A stretch of DNA of 64,000 nt from Lysobacterales bacterium (GTDB lineage: Bacteria > Pseudomonadota > Gammaproteobacteria > Xanthomonadales > SZUA-36). Where the stretch lies: the NCBI GenBank assembly GCA_014238945.1, contig JABAAB010000061.1, positions 58,134-122,133 on the forward strand, read 5' to 3'. Position numbers and translations under genes: made by a program. Below the pieces are notes generated by a model, which was not told where the DNA came from, did no database searches, and worked only from the letters and a program-made list of their open reading frames with translations. Positions 7,913-16,984 of the stretch are shown here, in pieces; position 1 is the stretch's first letter, and each line of letters opens with the position of its first letter.

Positions 7913-9319
7913 CTAGAACCCGGCTGATCCCGTCGGATATGGCGGCATGTTCCCTTCTGTGTGGCCATGCTCATTGACGTGCCTTATCGCGGTCTCCATG
8001 ACCTCCAGTCCCTCTCTCAACACTTTTTCATCCATGTTCAGTGCCGGGTACATACGTATGGTGACCGCCTGGTCTGAAATGGCCCAAACACCGTGTTCGA
8101 GCATCTTTCCGCGTACCGCACGGGCAGTCCACCAGTCTTCCTCGTCTGCTGGTGCGTCATGCGGTTTCTTGAAACTGACCCCCATCAATAATCCGCTGGC
8201 GCGTACCTGGCGCACAATATCGTATTGCTCCCAACCGCTCATGATGTCCCCGGCCACGCGACTGAGGTGGGCCGCATGCTCTACCACTTTGTCACGCTCG
8301 TAGATCTCCAGTGTTTTGATGCCTGCGGCGCAGCCGGCCGGTGTGCCCGCAAATGTCGAGCCTGAAGAGAACGCGTCGTTATCGCCCAGGATGTCGTCCC
8401 GGGCCGCAATTCCTGCACAAGGTTCAATACCTCCCGAGAGGTTCTTGCCGACCACCAGTATGTCCGGGATCACATCGTAATGATCCACACCCCACATTTT
8501 TCCAGTCCGTCCCAGGCCGGTCAGCACCTCATCGGAGATCATCAGCCAGTCGTTCGCGTCGCAGATTTTCCGAATGCCCTGCAAAAAGCCGGAAGTTGGT
8601 ATCCAGTTGCCGCCTTCGGCCAGACCCGGCTCGACCAATATGCCGGCTATGTTGTCTTTGGCCGCTATGCAACTTGTAATGTGATTGTCGAGATACCACA
8701 GGCAATATTCTACGTACTGTGACTCATCCATACCGGCTGGAATCTGATCGCTGTAGGGATAAGGTGCCTTGATCGCCCCACCTGCCCAGCTTTCGAGGTA
8801 GGTGCTTTTTTCCGCGGAATATCCACCCAGCACCTTGGTGGCAATGCTGCAACCGTGGAAAGATGAATCGAAAGTAATGATGTAGCGCCGCTTCGTATGT
8901 GTCAGAGCCAGGTGGACAGCTGCTTCGGCCGCCTCTGTGCCCGATACCTCGTAATTAAAACGAGGCAGGGCTTTCGCCGGCATGATATCGGCGAGCATTT
9001 CAGCCAGGTCATAGCGCAACGGGTGATCATAATGAAATCCATAGCGATTCTGTGCCTGGTGTACGGCCTCAATGATTTCGGGGTGGGTGTTACCCAGAGG
9101 GTTGGTTGCCCAACCGTTCTGGAAATCGATGTAACGTTTGCCATCCATATCCCAGACAAAATCACCTTTCGCCTTGTCGACGACGATCTGCCGGACCGCA
9201 CGAAAGCCACGGCGACCGGCCTTTTCCATTTCGCTCTCGAACTTGAGACCGTTGCGAAACAGGGTGATGCCGCGTTCAAGTACTGCTTTGGTCTTCGGGC
9301 CTGGAAATTCTTCAGTCAT
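7913..9319 (-). CDS. Class III PLP-dependent aminotransferase
   Basis: A 468-residue fold-type I aminotransferase. Family features include the N-terminal DFVWDMDGKRYIDFQNGWA segment, SGTEAAEAAVHLA (phosphate-binding), TFDSSFHGCS, LMISDEVLTGLGRTG (the cofactor-contacting Asp) and VVGKNLSGG, whose Lys at about residue 292 forms the Schiff base with PLP. STFAGTPAGCAA follows. This places it with glutamate-semialdehyde aminomutase, GABA and other omega-amino acid aminotransferases, but the amino donor cannot be fixed from sequence. It lies 53 bp downstream of the DUF4956 gene. Confidence 0.92.
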   Translation of the reverse strand: MTEEFPGPKTKAVLERGITLFRNGLKFESEMEKAGRRGFRAVRQIVVDKAKGDFVWDMDGKRYIDFQNGWATNPLGNTHPEIIEAVHQAQNRYGFHYDHPLRYDLAEMLADIMPAKALPRFNYEVSGTEAAEAAVHLALTHTKRRYIITFDSSFHGCSIATKVLGGYSAEKSTYLESWAGGAIKAPYPYSDQIPAGMDESQYVEYCLWYLDNHITSCIAAKDNIAGILVEPGLAEGGNWIPTSGFLQGIRKICDANDWLMISDEVLTGLGRTGKMWGVDHYDVIPDILVVGKNLSGGIEPCAGIAARDDILGDNDAFSSGSTFAGTPAGCAAGIKTLEIYERDKVVEHAAHLSRVAGDIMSGWEQYDIVRQVRASGLLMGVSFKKPHDAPADEEDWWTARAVRGKMLEHGVWAISDQAVTIRMYPALNMDEKVLREGLEVMETAIRHVNEHGHTEGNMPPYPTGSAGF

Positions 9320-9372
9320 TGGTCGTGCTCCTATGTCTAACTGTGATCAGCGTAGTCCGGGAGCCCCTTGTT

Positions 9373-10002
9373 CTAATCCTTCGTTTTGGCGGAACTTTCA
9401 AGGATCAGGGGTTCCAGTGCGAGTGCGGTAAAAACAAAAAAGATACTCAATGCAAATGCAATCCCCAGGGCCTGGGTTCCGGCAGCGAGGCCGACCGCCA
9501 TGCAGGCAAAGATAAACAGAGCATCGGTGAGGTTTTTCAGGGAAGTCCGGTAACGCACCCCTGCAAAAATACCGGTCAGAGCAAATGCCAATGCAAGACT
9601 GAACTTGACGATGACGATGATCGCTGTCACCACCAGGGGTAACAGCAACAAACTGGCGCTGACTTTACGTCCTGCCGGCTGTTCTTCGGCTACTTCAAGA
9701 TCACCCACCGCAAGATAAACCCAGCGAACCGGAATCATGATCAACAGCGCGCCCAGCATGGAAAGTGTGGTGCTTATTCCATCGGCCATCAGATCAAGGG
9801 GGATTTGCACATGCGATATCAGGTTGACTATATCCGTCTCGGTGACCAGGTCATTGCCTTGGTGCAACTCTTCCAGGCCACCAAATGGCAGCAGCGGCAT
9901 GATGTTCGGAAACACCTTTATCAACATCACCACGAATGCCACCAGCACTGTGTAGTAAATAATTAACTTGAGGCCAAGCCTGTTTCTCTGTTTGGGAGTC
10001 AT
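9373..10002 (-). CDS. DUF4956 family membrane protein
   Basis: A 209-residue protein with a helix near residues 10-30 and a cluster of helices after residue 90. The block FALTGIFAGVRYRTSLKNLTDALFIFACMAVGLAAG matches DUF4956, whose members commonly neighbour VTC-type polyphosphate polymerases or CotH-like genes. Neither is present here. The ATG at 10002 is preferred, although an in-frame start at 10038 is possible. The role is unknown; a transport or polymer-export function has been suggested for the family from gene context only. Confidence 0.82.
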   Translation of the reverse strand: MTPKQRNRLGLKLIIYYTVLVAFVVMLIKVFPNIMPLLPFGGLEELHQGNDLVTETDIVNLISHVQIPLDLMADGISTTLSMLGALLIMIPVRWVYLAVGDLEVAEEQPAGRKVSASLLLLPLVVTAIIVIVKFSLALAFALTGIFAGVRYRTSLKNLTDALFIFACMAVGLAAGTQALGIAFALSIFFVFTALALEPLILESSAKTKD

Positions 10003-10051
10003 GATTTTTGCAATTTCACAATTTTCATGATGATACAACAGAAACCCAGAA

Positions 10052-10124
10052 AATAATTGGGATCAGAGTAAAAACCTTGGTTCGAACACGCGGCTCGTTG
10101 GTTTTTTCTCTGACCCCAGTTATC
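10052..10124. repeat. REP-like imperfect palindrome with GGGRTCAGAG core
   Basis: Two 25-bp arms (10052-10076 and 10100-10124) are inverted copies with four mismatches around a 23-bp loop. The arms read ..TTGGGATCAGAGTAAAAACC and GGTTTTTTCTCTGACCCCAG... This TGGGGTCAGAG..AAAA motif resembles intergenic palindromes associated with REP-type tyrosine transposases in Gammaproteobacteria. It lies between the TonB receptor and DUF4956 genes and could also terminate transcription. Confidence 0.62.
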
Positions 10125-10141
10125 CAAAAATTATCCTGGTT

Positions 10142-12274
10142 TTAGAATGTCCCGCGTAATGAAAACTCGAAGCGCCGCGACCATCGGGCATCGCGTAGCT
10201 CCCGGCTGGTCAGAATGCCACCCGCACGGCCTGCAGCATAAAGATTGCGTTCCCGGCTCCAGTCTTCATCCAGCAGGTTTTCTATTTCAAACTTCGCCAC
10301 AACATTTCCAAGAAATTGTTTTTCAACAAAGACAGTGGTCCAGCTCTGTCCTGCAACGTGACTTATTCTCAACTCGTCGAAATCGCGGAACTCGGTACTG
10401 CGGTTAATCCAATTGGTCAGTCCCCATGACAAGCCGTGATCAGGGATGTCATGGCGCACTTCTACACGGCCACCAAAACCAATACCCTCGCCATCAAAAG
10501 GAATTGATTCACCGGTAAATGCATCTGTGGCTTTGGTTTCCTGCCACTTGAGGTCTGCCGAAAGCTGTATGTTCGGAATACCGATGAAAAACAGACGTAT
10601 GGCACCTTCCAGCTGAATCTGAAACCTGGTTCCTGTTCCGCCGTTACCAATCCCTGAAACTCCCGGGCTTGTTTCTATCGGTTGAAGATTGTCGGTGAAA
10701 CGCTGATACAGCAATGTGGGTTTGATTGAGCCGTTGTCATCGGCCAGACGATGTTCATAGCTGGCTTCCATGGTCCAGGCTTTTTCGGGTTCCAGGTTGG
10801 AGTTGCCACCGGTTACGTCATTTTCCTCGTTCACCGATGAAGCAAAAGCACCAAAATTTAATTGTGAGACCTCACGGCGGACGGAAAACTGGAGCTGGTC
10901 ATCGGGTGACAGGTTATAGCGCAAATCCCAGCTTGGCTTTAAAAATTTGAAGGTACGGGATTTCGTAATTCCACCTGTCTGGCTGATCTTTGAATATTCA
11001 AAAACCAGGGAGGAATCCAGACTGAGTTCATCAGATATCTGCCACGAATGAATGGCAAAACTTTCATCGCGTATTTCCTTGATGGTTACGTCACTGCTGT
11101 CTACGTCCTGCTCGACCAGCACGCCGTCAATACGCTCAAAATACTGAAACCCAACGACCTGCTTGTTGAGTGCGACTTCTGTTCCGAACTCAAGGCGGTG
11201 ATTGCTATGTTTCTGCCAGACAACGGAACCCCTGGTAATTGCCTCAGATGAAAATTCATCGCTGAGTGAAAGGAAATCTTCCTCATATTCGTCTGCCAGT
11301 ATTTCGGCGTCGGCGCTCGATACATCGTCAACCTGTTCTTCTGTATAAAGCCCGAGCACCTTAAAATTCCAATCATCAGTCAAGGTGGTTCCATAGTCAC
11401 CACCGAGCTCCCACTTGCTCAACGAGCGGTCCCGGCGTCGTTCAGTAAATCCGGGTATGGTCAGGGCACCCGATGCGTCAGCCAGCAGAAAGCTGCCCGG
11501 TCTGGGTTGTGTCATCTCGTCATCATTGTAGAGACCATTGATATTGAGCTGGTCACCATTGTCAAAATTGAAAGACAGACCTCCACGTAATTCACGCACC
11601 TTTTCGTTCCAGCTTCTTGTCTCTTCCAAACGCTTGGTTGGCGTATCATCGCCGTCGGTAAACAAGGTGTCGAACTGGTCCCTTAGATCAACACTGTTGT
11701 ACTCTGCGGCAAGCGTGTAATCCATTATTCCCCTTTTGCTGCCGTAGGAGACCGTTCCACGCGGACTGGCGTCTCCACCGGTTCCCAGGAACATCCCGGC
11801 ACTCCATGCACCCGAACCACCGGCGTCTTCAAGCAGCACCACGTTGACCATGGAATCCTGGCTCGACACCTTGATGTCCGGGGATGACCCGCGGATCACT
11901 TCGACCCGTTCTACCTGGGCAACCGATAATTGCTCCAGTGCGGATCGGCTGTCGTTTTGCTTGCCGGACAAGCGTCTGCCATTGATCAGAATTCTATCGT
12001 TGCCATTTGAAAACCCGCGCTGATGATTTCTGTTTTGATTCAGCAATGCCGCCCCGCCCGGGATTCGCAGGATAAGATCCGCGACAGAAACCAGCCCTGA
12101 CTGTTGTTCAATAAAATCCAGTCCGTAGGTTACCGTGCTGGATTCGGCGCTGACGAGATCCTCGTTTGAGGTTGTGTAGGCAGACAGATCTTCCGTGGCC
12201 TGGATCTCCACAGAAAAAAGACTCAGACCGAGCATCATTGACAAGGCTGAGATTCTGATCGGGAAGTCCCTCAT
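10142..12274 (-). CDS. TonB-dependent outer membrane receptor
   Basis: A 710-residue outer-membrane transporter. Residues 1-26 are a signal peptide (ending VEIQATE). The plug domain lies at about residues 45-155, with LILRIPGG, the loop RILINGRRL and the typical SVAQVERVEVIRGSSP. The rest is a beta-barrel of alternating strands, closing with RRFEFSLRGTF, where the terminal Phe is the usual BAM recognition residue. There is no N-terminal carboxypeptidase-like or STN domain. The ligand is unknown. It is followed on the same strand by the REP-like palindrome and then the DUF4956 gene. Confidence 0.93.
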   Translation of the reverse strand: MRDFPIRISALSMMLGLSLFSVEIQATEDLSAYTTSNEDLVSAESSTVTYGLDFIEQQSGLVSVADLILRIPGGAALLNQNRNHQRGFSNGNDRILINGRRLSGKQNDSRSALEQLSVAQVERVEVIRGSSPDIKVSSQDSMVNVVLLEDAGGSGAWSAGMFLGTGGDASPRGTVSYGSKRGIMDYTLAAEYNSVDLRDQFDTLFTDGDDTPTKRLEETRSWNEKVRELRGGLSFNFDNGDQLNINGLYNDDEMTQPRPGSFLLADASGALTIPGFTERRRDRSLSKWELGGDYGTTLTDDWNFKVLGLYTEEQVDDVSSADAEILADEYEEDFLSLSDEFSSEAITRGSVVWQKHSNHRLEFGTEVALNKQVVGFQYFERIDGVLVEQDVDSSDVTIKEIRDESFAIHSWQISDELSLDSSLVFEYSKISQTGGITKSRTFKFLKPSWDLRYNLSPDDQLQFSVRREVSQLNFGAFASSVNEENDVTGGNSNLEPEKAWTMEASYEHRLADDNGSIKPTLLYQRFTDNLQPIETSPGVSGIGNGGTGTRFQIQLEGAIRLFFIGIPNIQLSADLKWQETKATDAFTGESIPFDGEGIGFGGRVEVRHDIPDHGLSWGLTNWINRSTEFRDFDELRISHVAGQSWTTVFVEKQFLGNVVAKFEIENLLDEDWSRERNLYAAGRAGGILTSRELRDARWSRRFEFSLRGTF

Positions 12275-12873
12275 AATTCTTGCTTCAAAAGTTCGTCTCT
12301 TGTTTTGTCGGCAGAAATGATCAGCAAACTTCCTGATCTGGTAATACCGCTATTGTTTATCCTGTCACTCCTGACCGTGATTCGGAGTGAAGATTCGAGT
12401 CATGAAGGCCAGATAGGGCCAAGCGAAGTGATTTTGCGATAAAAAAATTAAATGAAATTGGAGTCAGTGCGAAAACTCATGGATTTCCAGATGAGATCAA
12501 GTCGTAAACAGAGCACATCAGTTGTTCAACTCACCAGATGAGTTACTGCCATGATCGTCGACCGATGAATTTCAGTCCAATCTTTTAAGGTTATTAGCCA
12601 GTATCCGATCTGACAGTAATCTTTATATACCATTCAAGCGAAAGGTCTGCTCTGCGATTGATAGCGGACCATCAGATCAAACGTGTTCACAGGGCACCTG
12701 GTACAGCCTGATGAGGTAACTGAGGGAGAATATCGAGTTATCACACACCCTCGGCCGAAACCAGCTAGTCGCTGCATTAAAATTTTCACGTATCCTACAG
12801 CCGCTTTGTGGTGAACAGCAGTCATATAAATCGGACCTGGCCGGACGCTGTTTGCAATAATAAATCCGGACTA
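12275..12873. other. 599-bp non-coding stretch
   Basis: It lies upstream of the TonB receptor and downstream of the MGMT-like gene. A 63-codon open frame on the minus strand (12634-12825) has no domain character or convincing start. I see no tRNA, transposase fragment or strong hairpin here. It presumably contains the receptor promoter, but I could not identify one convincingly. Confidence 0.4.
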
Positions 12874-13338
12874 TTACACCTTAAGCTTGCTCTTGTAAGA
12901 AATCACCGTGGGCGGCTTTTTCCCTTTTCCTCGTTCAATTTCATGGCCTTCTGATTCAAGTCGCTCTATCTGACTTTCCGCCGCACCTGGAAACTTGATG
13001 TTTATCGCCCCTTCAGCTTTTAAAACCCGCCAATAAGGTGTCACTTTGTCTCCTTTGACCAGTCTTTCCTCTTCCGCAGCCAATGCAACATACTTCAGAT
13101 AGACCCCGGTCGGTATGGCTGCAGTTACCTGTACATTTTTCTCCCTGGCCAACTTCTCCCTGATCAGGTCATTGGTTAACAATTCACCTTTCCGGGTCTC
13201 GTTGATGAGTCGCTCAATATCCAACGCATTGGGAATCAGAATTTTTCCTTTACCCAACTTTTCTTCCCACTCCGGGGTAATCTCATGAATTTTTTCTTCG
13301 ACCTCATTCACTTTTTCACGCCAGGTTTTTTTTACCAT
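12874..13338 (-). CDS. MGMT-fold protein lacking the alkyl-acceptor Cys
   Basis: A 154-residue protein of the 'MGMT family protein' group. After a charged N-terminus (residues 1-45), residues 60-140 follow the O6-alkylguanine transferase DNA-binding fold: LLTNDLIREKLA, IPTGVYLKYVALAAEEE, TPYWRVLKAEGAINIKFPGAAESQIERLESEGHEI. The position that carries the reactive Cys in true transferases (PCHRV) reads TPYWRV, so it cannot self-alkylate, as in alkyltransferase-like proteins that flag lesions. DNA binding is inferred from the fold. The ATG at 13338 was chosen because family members begin near (V)KKTWREK. Confidence 0.78.
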   Translation of the reverse strand: MVKKTWREKVNEVEEKIHEITPEWEEKLGKGKILIPNALDIERLINETRKGELLTNDLIREKLAREKNVQVTAAIPTGVYLKYVALAAEEERLVKGDKVTPYWRVLKAEGAINIKFPGAAESQIERLESEGHEIERGKGKKPPTVISYKSKLKV

Positions 13339-13668
13339 GGGAATATCTCTTGAGTTGTGGCCTGCCACAGGCTGACATCATGCATATAAAGTGCATTGTA
13401 TGCTGCAATACAAAAAAGGGTTGGATCCAATTTTTCCTGGCACGCATGAGTCGGACTGAATCCTGGGAAAACCAACTTTTGCAAGCAGCCATTGGAGGTA
13501 ATTTGGTAGAAGTGGGGAGAACAGCGGGATTGCCAGATTGTTCCAAGGTCATTTGATACTGCAAAATACCTTTTATTCTTTCTGTATTCATTCATCTCCA
13601 TTTTCCGTATGGTAGTGGTCGATCAGGCCGATATATGTACCCAACACAAGAAGCATAAGAGAAAAATC

Positions 13669-14871
13669 ATGTCAGATACCAACACAGATACCCCCGCGAC
13701 ACCCATCATATTCGACGGCTGGCGTTCGATTTCCATTGCCCTGTTCATGGCACTGGTTGGATACACCGTGATGGTGAGCGTCCCAGTACTGAGTACCGCA
13801 GCGGTGGAGATGTTGGGCTTCACCGAGGAGCAGGTTGGAAGAGTTTGGGGTCAGGATCTGCTTGGATTGTCTATTGGCGCAATCATAGCAGCACTGCTGG
13901 TCGCCCGGGTTAACAGGCGCCATCTGGTGATGGCGGGTATCGTGTTGTCCATCGGTGCCAACGCCCTGTGTATGTATTATGTCGACTATGAATCCATGTG
14001 GTGGCTTCGAATAGCCGCCGGGATTGGCAGCGGCATTTTCACCGGGGTTTCGGTGGCGACACTGGGGGGAACGACCAGACCTGTGCGGGCATTCAACCTG
14101 CTGTTACTCGGGTTCTCCTTTTCCGCGGCGCTGGAACTACATATATTGCCGCAATTATCCATGAATCAGATCTATCTGTTTTTCATCGCCACGACCGCAG
14201 TCTGTGGATTGTTTCTGCACTGGCTGCCAGCCAGGCCCCTCAATAAAGAGCAACTGTTACAACAGGAACAGATCGAAGTTGATGTGGAAAACTGGCATGT
14301 CCCTCGATTCCTGCCTGTAATATGTCTTACCGCTGTGTGTTTTACCTACATCAATATTGGCGGTTATTTTACTTATATTGAACTGGCTGCCCTGGCCGAT
14401 GGTATCGCCCAGGAATGGGTTGGCCCATTATTGACCTGGTCATCATTTTTCGCACTGGTTGGCTGTGTGCTTGCCCTGTTGTGTCAGCGATTTGGTTTGT
14501 TCAAACCCCTGTTTGCGGCCCTGTTCACCATGGCTGTACTGGTCATGATGCTCAGCGGCGGGATCACAAATTTCAATATCGCGGTGAGCCTGTTTACATT
14601 CCTGGCCTTGTGGACATTCGTCGATGTTTACCAGTCGTCGATGATGGCACACATGGACCGCAGCGGATCCATGGTTGCCCTGCTACCCAGTGTGCAGGGT
14701 TTTGGACAGTTTGTTGGTCCCAATATTGCTGCATCAATCCTGGGCGCCGGCATGGGTTACGGCACCATGTTTCTGGTCAGTGGCAGCATGGCCCTGGTGG
14801 CGATGTTTTTGTATATTGGCATTTTTGTCTATATGCACAAGCGCCCTGCGGTACTGACCGAGGCAACCTGA
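13669..14871 (+). CDS. Major facilitator superfamily transporter
   Basis: A 400-residue protein with about twelve hydrophobic helices in two halves, separated by a charged loop near residues 195-215 (LNKEQLLQQEQIEVDVEN). The loop between helices 2 and 3 carries a partial MFS motif A (ARVNRRHLVMAG). The substrate is unknown. The ATG at 13669 follows an A-rich AAGAGAAAA stretch; the reading frame extends upstream without membrane character. The gap from 13339 to 13668 (330 bp) separates it from the divergent MGMT-like gene and shows only short antisense open frames. Confidence 0.88.
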   Translation: MSDTNTDTPATPIIFDGWRSISIALFMALVGYTVMVSVPVLSTAAVEMLGFTEEQVGRVWGQDLLGLSIGAIIAALLVARVNRRHLVMAGIVLSIGANALCMYYVDYESMWWLRIAAGIGSGIFTGVSVATLGGTTRPVRAFNLLLLGFSFSAALELHILPQLSMNQIYLFFIATTAVCGLFLHWLPARPLNKEQLLQQEQIEVDVENWHVPRFLPVICLTAVCFTYINIGGYFTYIELAALADGIAQEWVGPLLTWSSFFALVGCVLALLCQRFGLFKPLFAALFTMAVLVMMLSGGITNFNIAVSLFTFLALWTFVDVYQSSMMAHMDRSGSMVALLPSVQGFGQFVGPNIAASILGAGMGYGTMFLVSGSMALVAMFLYIGIFVYMHKRPAVLTEAT

Positions 14872-14920
14872 GGGTCTTTTTTCCGGTCATGGACGGGTGG
14901 CAGCAGGATTAAACCCTGGA

Positions 14921-15862
14921 TCAGGTCACGATGTGCTTCTGCATGCGGCGATAGGCCCGCCCCAGCAGACGACGGATCACCCATTCTCCGATCAACACCG
15001 AGGTAAAAATACCCGGCGTATTCAACACTGCTTTGCCGACCAGCCATACGGCAAGCAAAGGACTACCGGAGCTCATCTGCTCCACCGCCTCCTCGATAAG
15101 ACGGCCACTTCGTCTGAGCTTAAGCGCTTTACGCCTTGTGCTTTTTGGTAGCGAGCGGATTATTCTGTGTGCCACCTGCTCACGGAGCAACCGAATATCT
15201 ACCGGACGAGCCTGTCCAGCGTGAAAACGATAGCTCATCACTGTTTCCGGCCTCAGAATGACACTGCCCATCATGGCCACTCTCATCCATAAAAGCCGGT
15301 CTTCACACGGAATCAGCTTTGGCTCTTCAAATCCACCGACCGATCTGATGATGTCAGTACGGTACAGGTTTTGACCTGAGACCGAAGACCAGCCAAACAA
15401 CAGCTCGTCCAGAACATTTCGCTTCAGCCCACGCCGTGGATGGGCATCTCGTCTTTCATAGCCCTCCTCGGTGAACACGGCCCATCGTGCCCCGATGACT
15501 GCATTTGCATCAGGGTTTTCATCCAGGGAGTTGGATAGCAAGCTGAGTGCGTCTGCCCACAACCAGTCGTCATCGTCCAGAAACATGACGTAGCGCCCCC
15601 GGGCCATGGCAAGACCCTTGTTGCGCGCCAGGCAGCGTTCATGGTTCTGCTCGAAACGATGCAAGCGTATCTGTGTATGGGTTATTTCAGCCAGCCACGA
15701 CCAGGTCTGATCGCTGGAAGCATCATCGATGACAATTAACTCCCAGCTCACACCCTGCTGACATATGACGCTCTCGACACACTGCTTTAACCACTGCAGC
15801 CTGTTGTGTGTAGTGATAACAACGGTGACCCGTGGCGACCTGGCATTATCTTCCCGTATCAT
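14921..15862 (-). CDS. Glycosyltransferase family 2
   Basis: A 313-residue GT-A enzyme. It opens with VTVVITTHNRLQWLKQCVESV, followed by LIVIDDASSDQT (nucleotide-binding Asp) and YVMFLDDDDW (metal-binding DxD). EDRLLWMRV near residue 190 carries the likely catalytic base region. A hydrophobic C-terminal part (residues 265-300) may associate with the membrane. It is the last gene of a four-gene minus-strand operon, and its start overlaps the previous stop by 4 bp. The sugar donor and acceptor are unknown; the context suggests assembly of a sulfated surface glycan. Confidence 0.9.
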   Translation of the reverse strand: MIREDNARSPRVTVVITTHNRLQWLKQCVESVICQQGVSWELIVIDDASSDQTWSWLAEITHTQIRLHRFEQNHERCLARNKGLAMARGRYVMFLDDDDWLWADALSLLSNSLDENPDANAVIGARWAVFTEEGYERRDAHPRRGLKRNVLDELLFGWSSVSGQNLYRTDIIRSVGGFEEPKLIPCEDRLLWMRVAMMGSVILRPETVMSYRFHAGQARPVDIRLLREQVAHRIIRSLPKSTRRKALKLRRSGRLIEEAVEQMSSGSPLLAVWLVGKAVLNTPGIFTSVLIGEWVIRRLLGRAYRRMQKHIVT

Positions 15863-16980
15863 CTTTTGGATTTCTTCATACCTAACAGTTTGTGATACAG
15901 ATCAAGATGCGCATTCATTGCCCGGTCCACTGAAAACACTTTTTCTACGAACCGATAGCCCGCTTCACCTGCCTGTTTCCAACGATCATTTTCAACAAGT
16001 GTGGCCAATCCCTCCGCCAGCATGCCCTCGGCGGCCACGATTCCAAATCTTGATGCAAATTCATCCGGGTTGGTAAAACTGAGGATTGCACATCGGTGTG
16101 CTGCCGCTTCAATAAAGGTGGTGGGCAAGCCCTCACGCAGTGAAGTATTCACAATCACCCAGCTTTTACCCAGGACATCGCTCCATTGGGAATCTTTGAA
16201 CTGATCCAGCACACCGGTCATTTCAAGATTGCTGATCCCCGAGTACTTCTGCCGCAACTCCCTGTCGCGCTGTGGGTCACGGGCGGCACCGACGGCTATG
16301 AAATCATGTTCGGGATATTGCCTGGCCAGTTCGAAAAACAGCTCTACCCGCTTACGGCCCTCCCATCGCCCAACGTAACAAATCGTTGGTTTCGCGGCCT
16401 TTACCACCGGTCCAGGCACATCAACTGGTGTGGGCAAGAAAGAAGGCCGCTCACGAAGCCGATACATCGACGCGGTCTTTTCTTCAAGGAAACGCGCAGC
16501 ACAGTGCAGGCTGTCCACGTTTTTGACTGCAAGGGTGACCAATGGGTTATCAATAAAATACCGGTACTGGGCCCATCCCAGCCGGGACATCCCGGCATAT
16601 TTCGTCTCAATCTGCCAATCCCAATGATCCATGGGATCACGAAAGGTAATGACGTGGACCGCGCCTGGTTTTGCCAGTCGGGCCAGCAAGGAGGTTGTTG
16701 AAATATCCTGGGAGTGATAAACGTCGGCATCACATTGTCGCAGTACTGCTATACCTTGCCAGGGCCGAAGTGGATCGTATTGATACACCGACATGCCATC
16801 AAGCTGATAACTGTCCGGCAGTTCGGGAGACCGCCTTGGAATGACAATGGACACGCGGATGCCACGTCTTGCAAGTTCACGGCCAATGAAGCGTGTCGCG
16901 CGCCCGAAGCCACCGTAGATGGAATCACCAAAGAGTTCGATACAGATCAGGCAAACATGACGTACCGGGAGACCTTTCAT
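15859..16980 (-). CDS. Glycosyltransferase family 4 (GT-B)
   Basis: A 373-residue GT-B glycosyltransferase. The N-terminal half starts with VRHVCLICIELFGDSIYGGFGRATRFIGREL, with the glycine-rich acceptor-side loop. The C-terminal half has ICYVGRWEGRKRVELFFELAR and REGLPTTFIEAAAHRC, the EX7E nucleotide-sugar motif. The ATG at 16980 is preferred because GGAG lies 8 nt upstream and it begins 4 bp after the sulfotransferase stop; an upstream ATG at 17001 would overlap that gene by 17 bp. It is coupled to the downstream GT2 gene by a 4-bp overlap. Confidence 0.9.
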   Translation of the reverse strand: MKGLPVRHVCLICIELFGDSIYGGFGRATRFIGRELARRGIRVSIVIPRRSPELPDSYQLDGMSVYQYDPLRPWQGIAVLRQCDADVYHSQDISTTSLLARLAKPGAVHVITFRDPMDHWDWQIETKYAGMSRLGWAQYRYFIDNPLVTLAVKNVDSLHCAARFLEEKTASMYRLRERPSFLPTPVDVPGPVVKAAKPTICYVGRWEGRKRVELFFELARQYPEHDFIAVGAARDPQRDRELRQKYSGISNLEMTGVLDQFKDSQWSDVLGKSWVIVNTSLREGLPTTFIEAAAHRCAILSFTNPDEFASRFGIVAAEGMLAEGLATLVENDRWKQAGEAGYRFVEKVFSVDRAMNAHLDLYHKLLGMKKSKR

Positions 16981-16984
16981 TGGC

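Noticed and set aside
12634..12825. 63-codon minus-strand open frame in the non-coding region
   Set aside because: No domain, no ribosome-binding site and atypical composition; probably chance.
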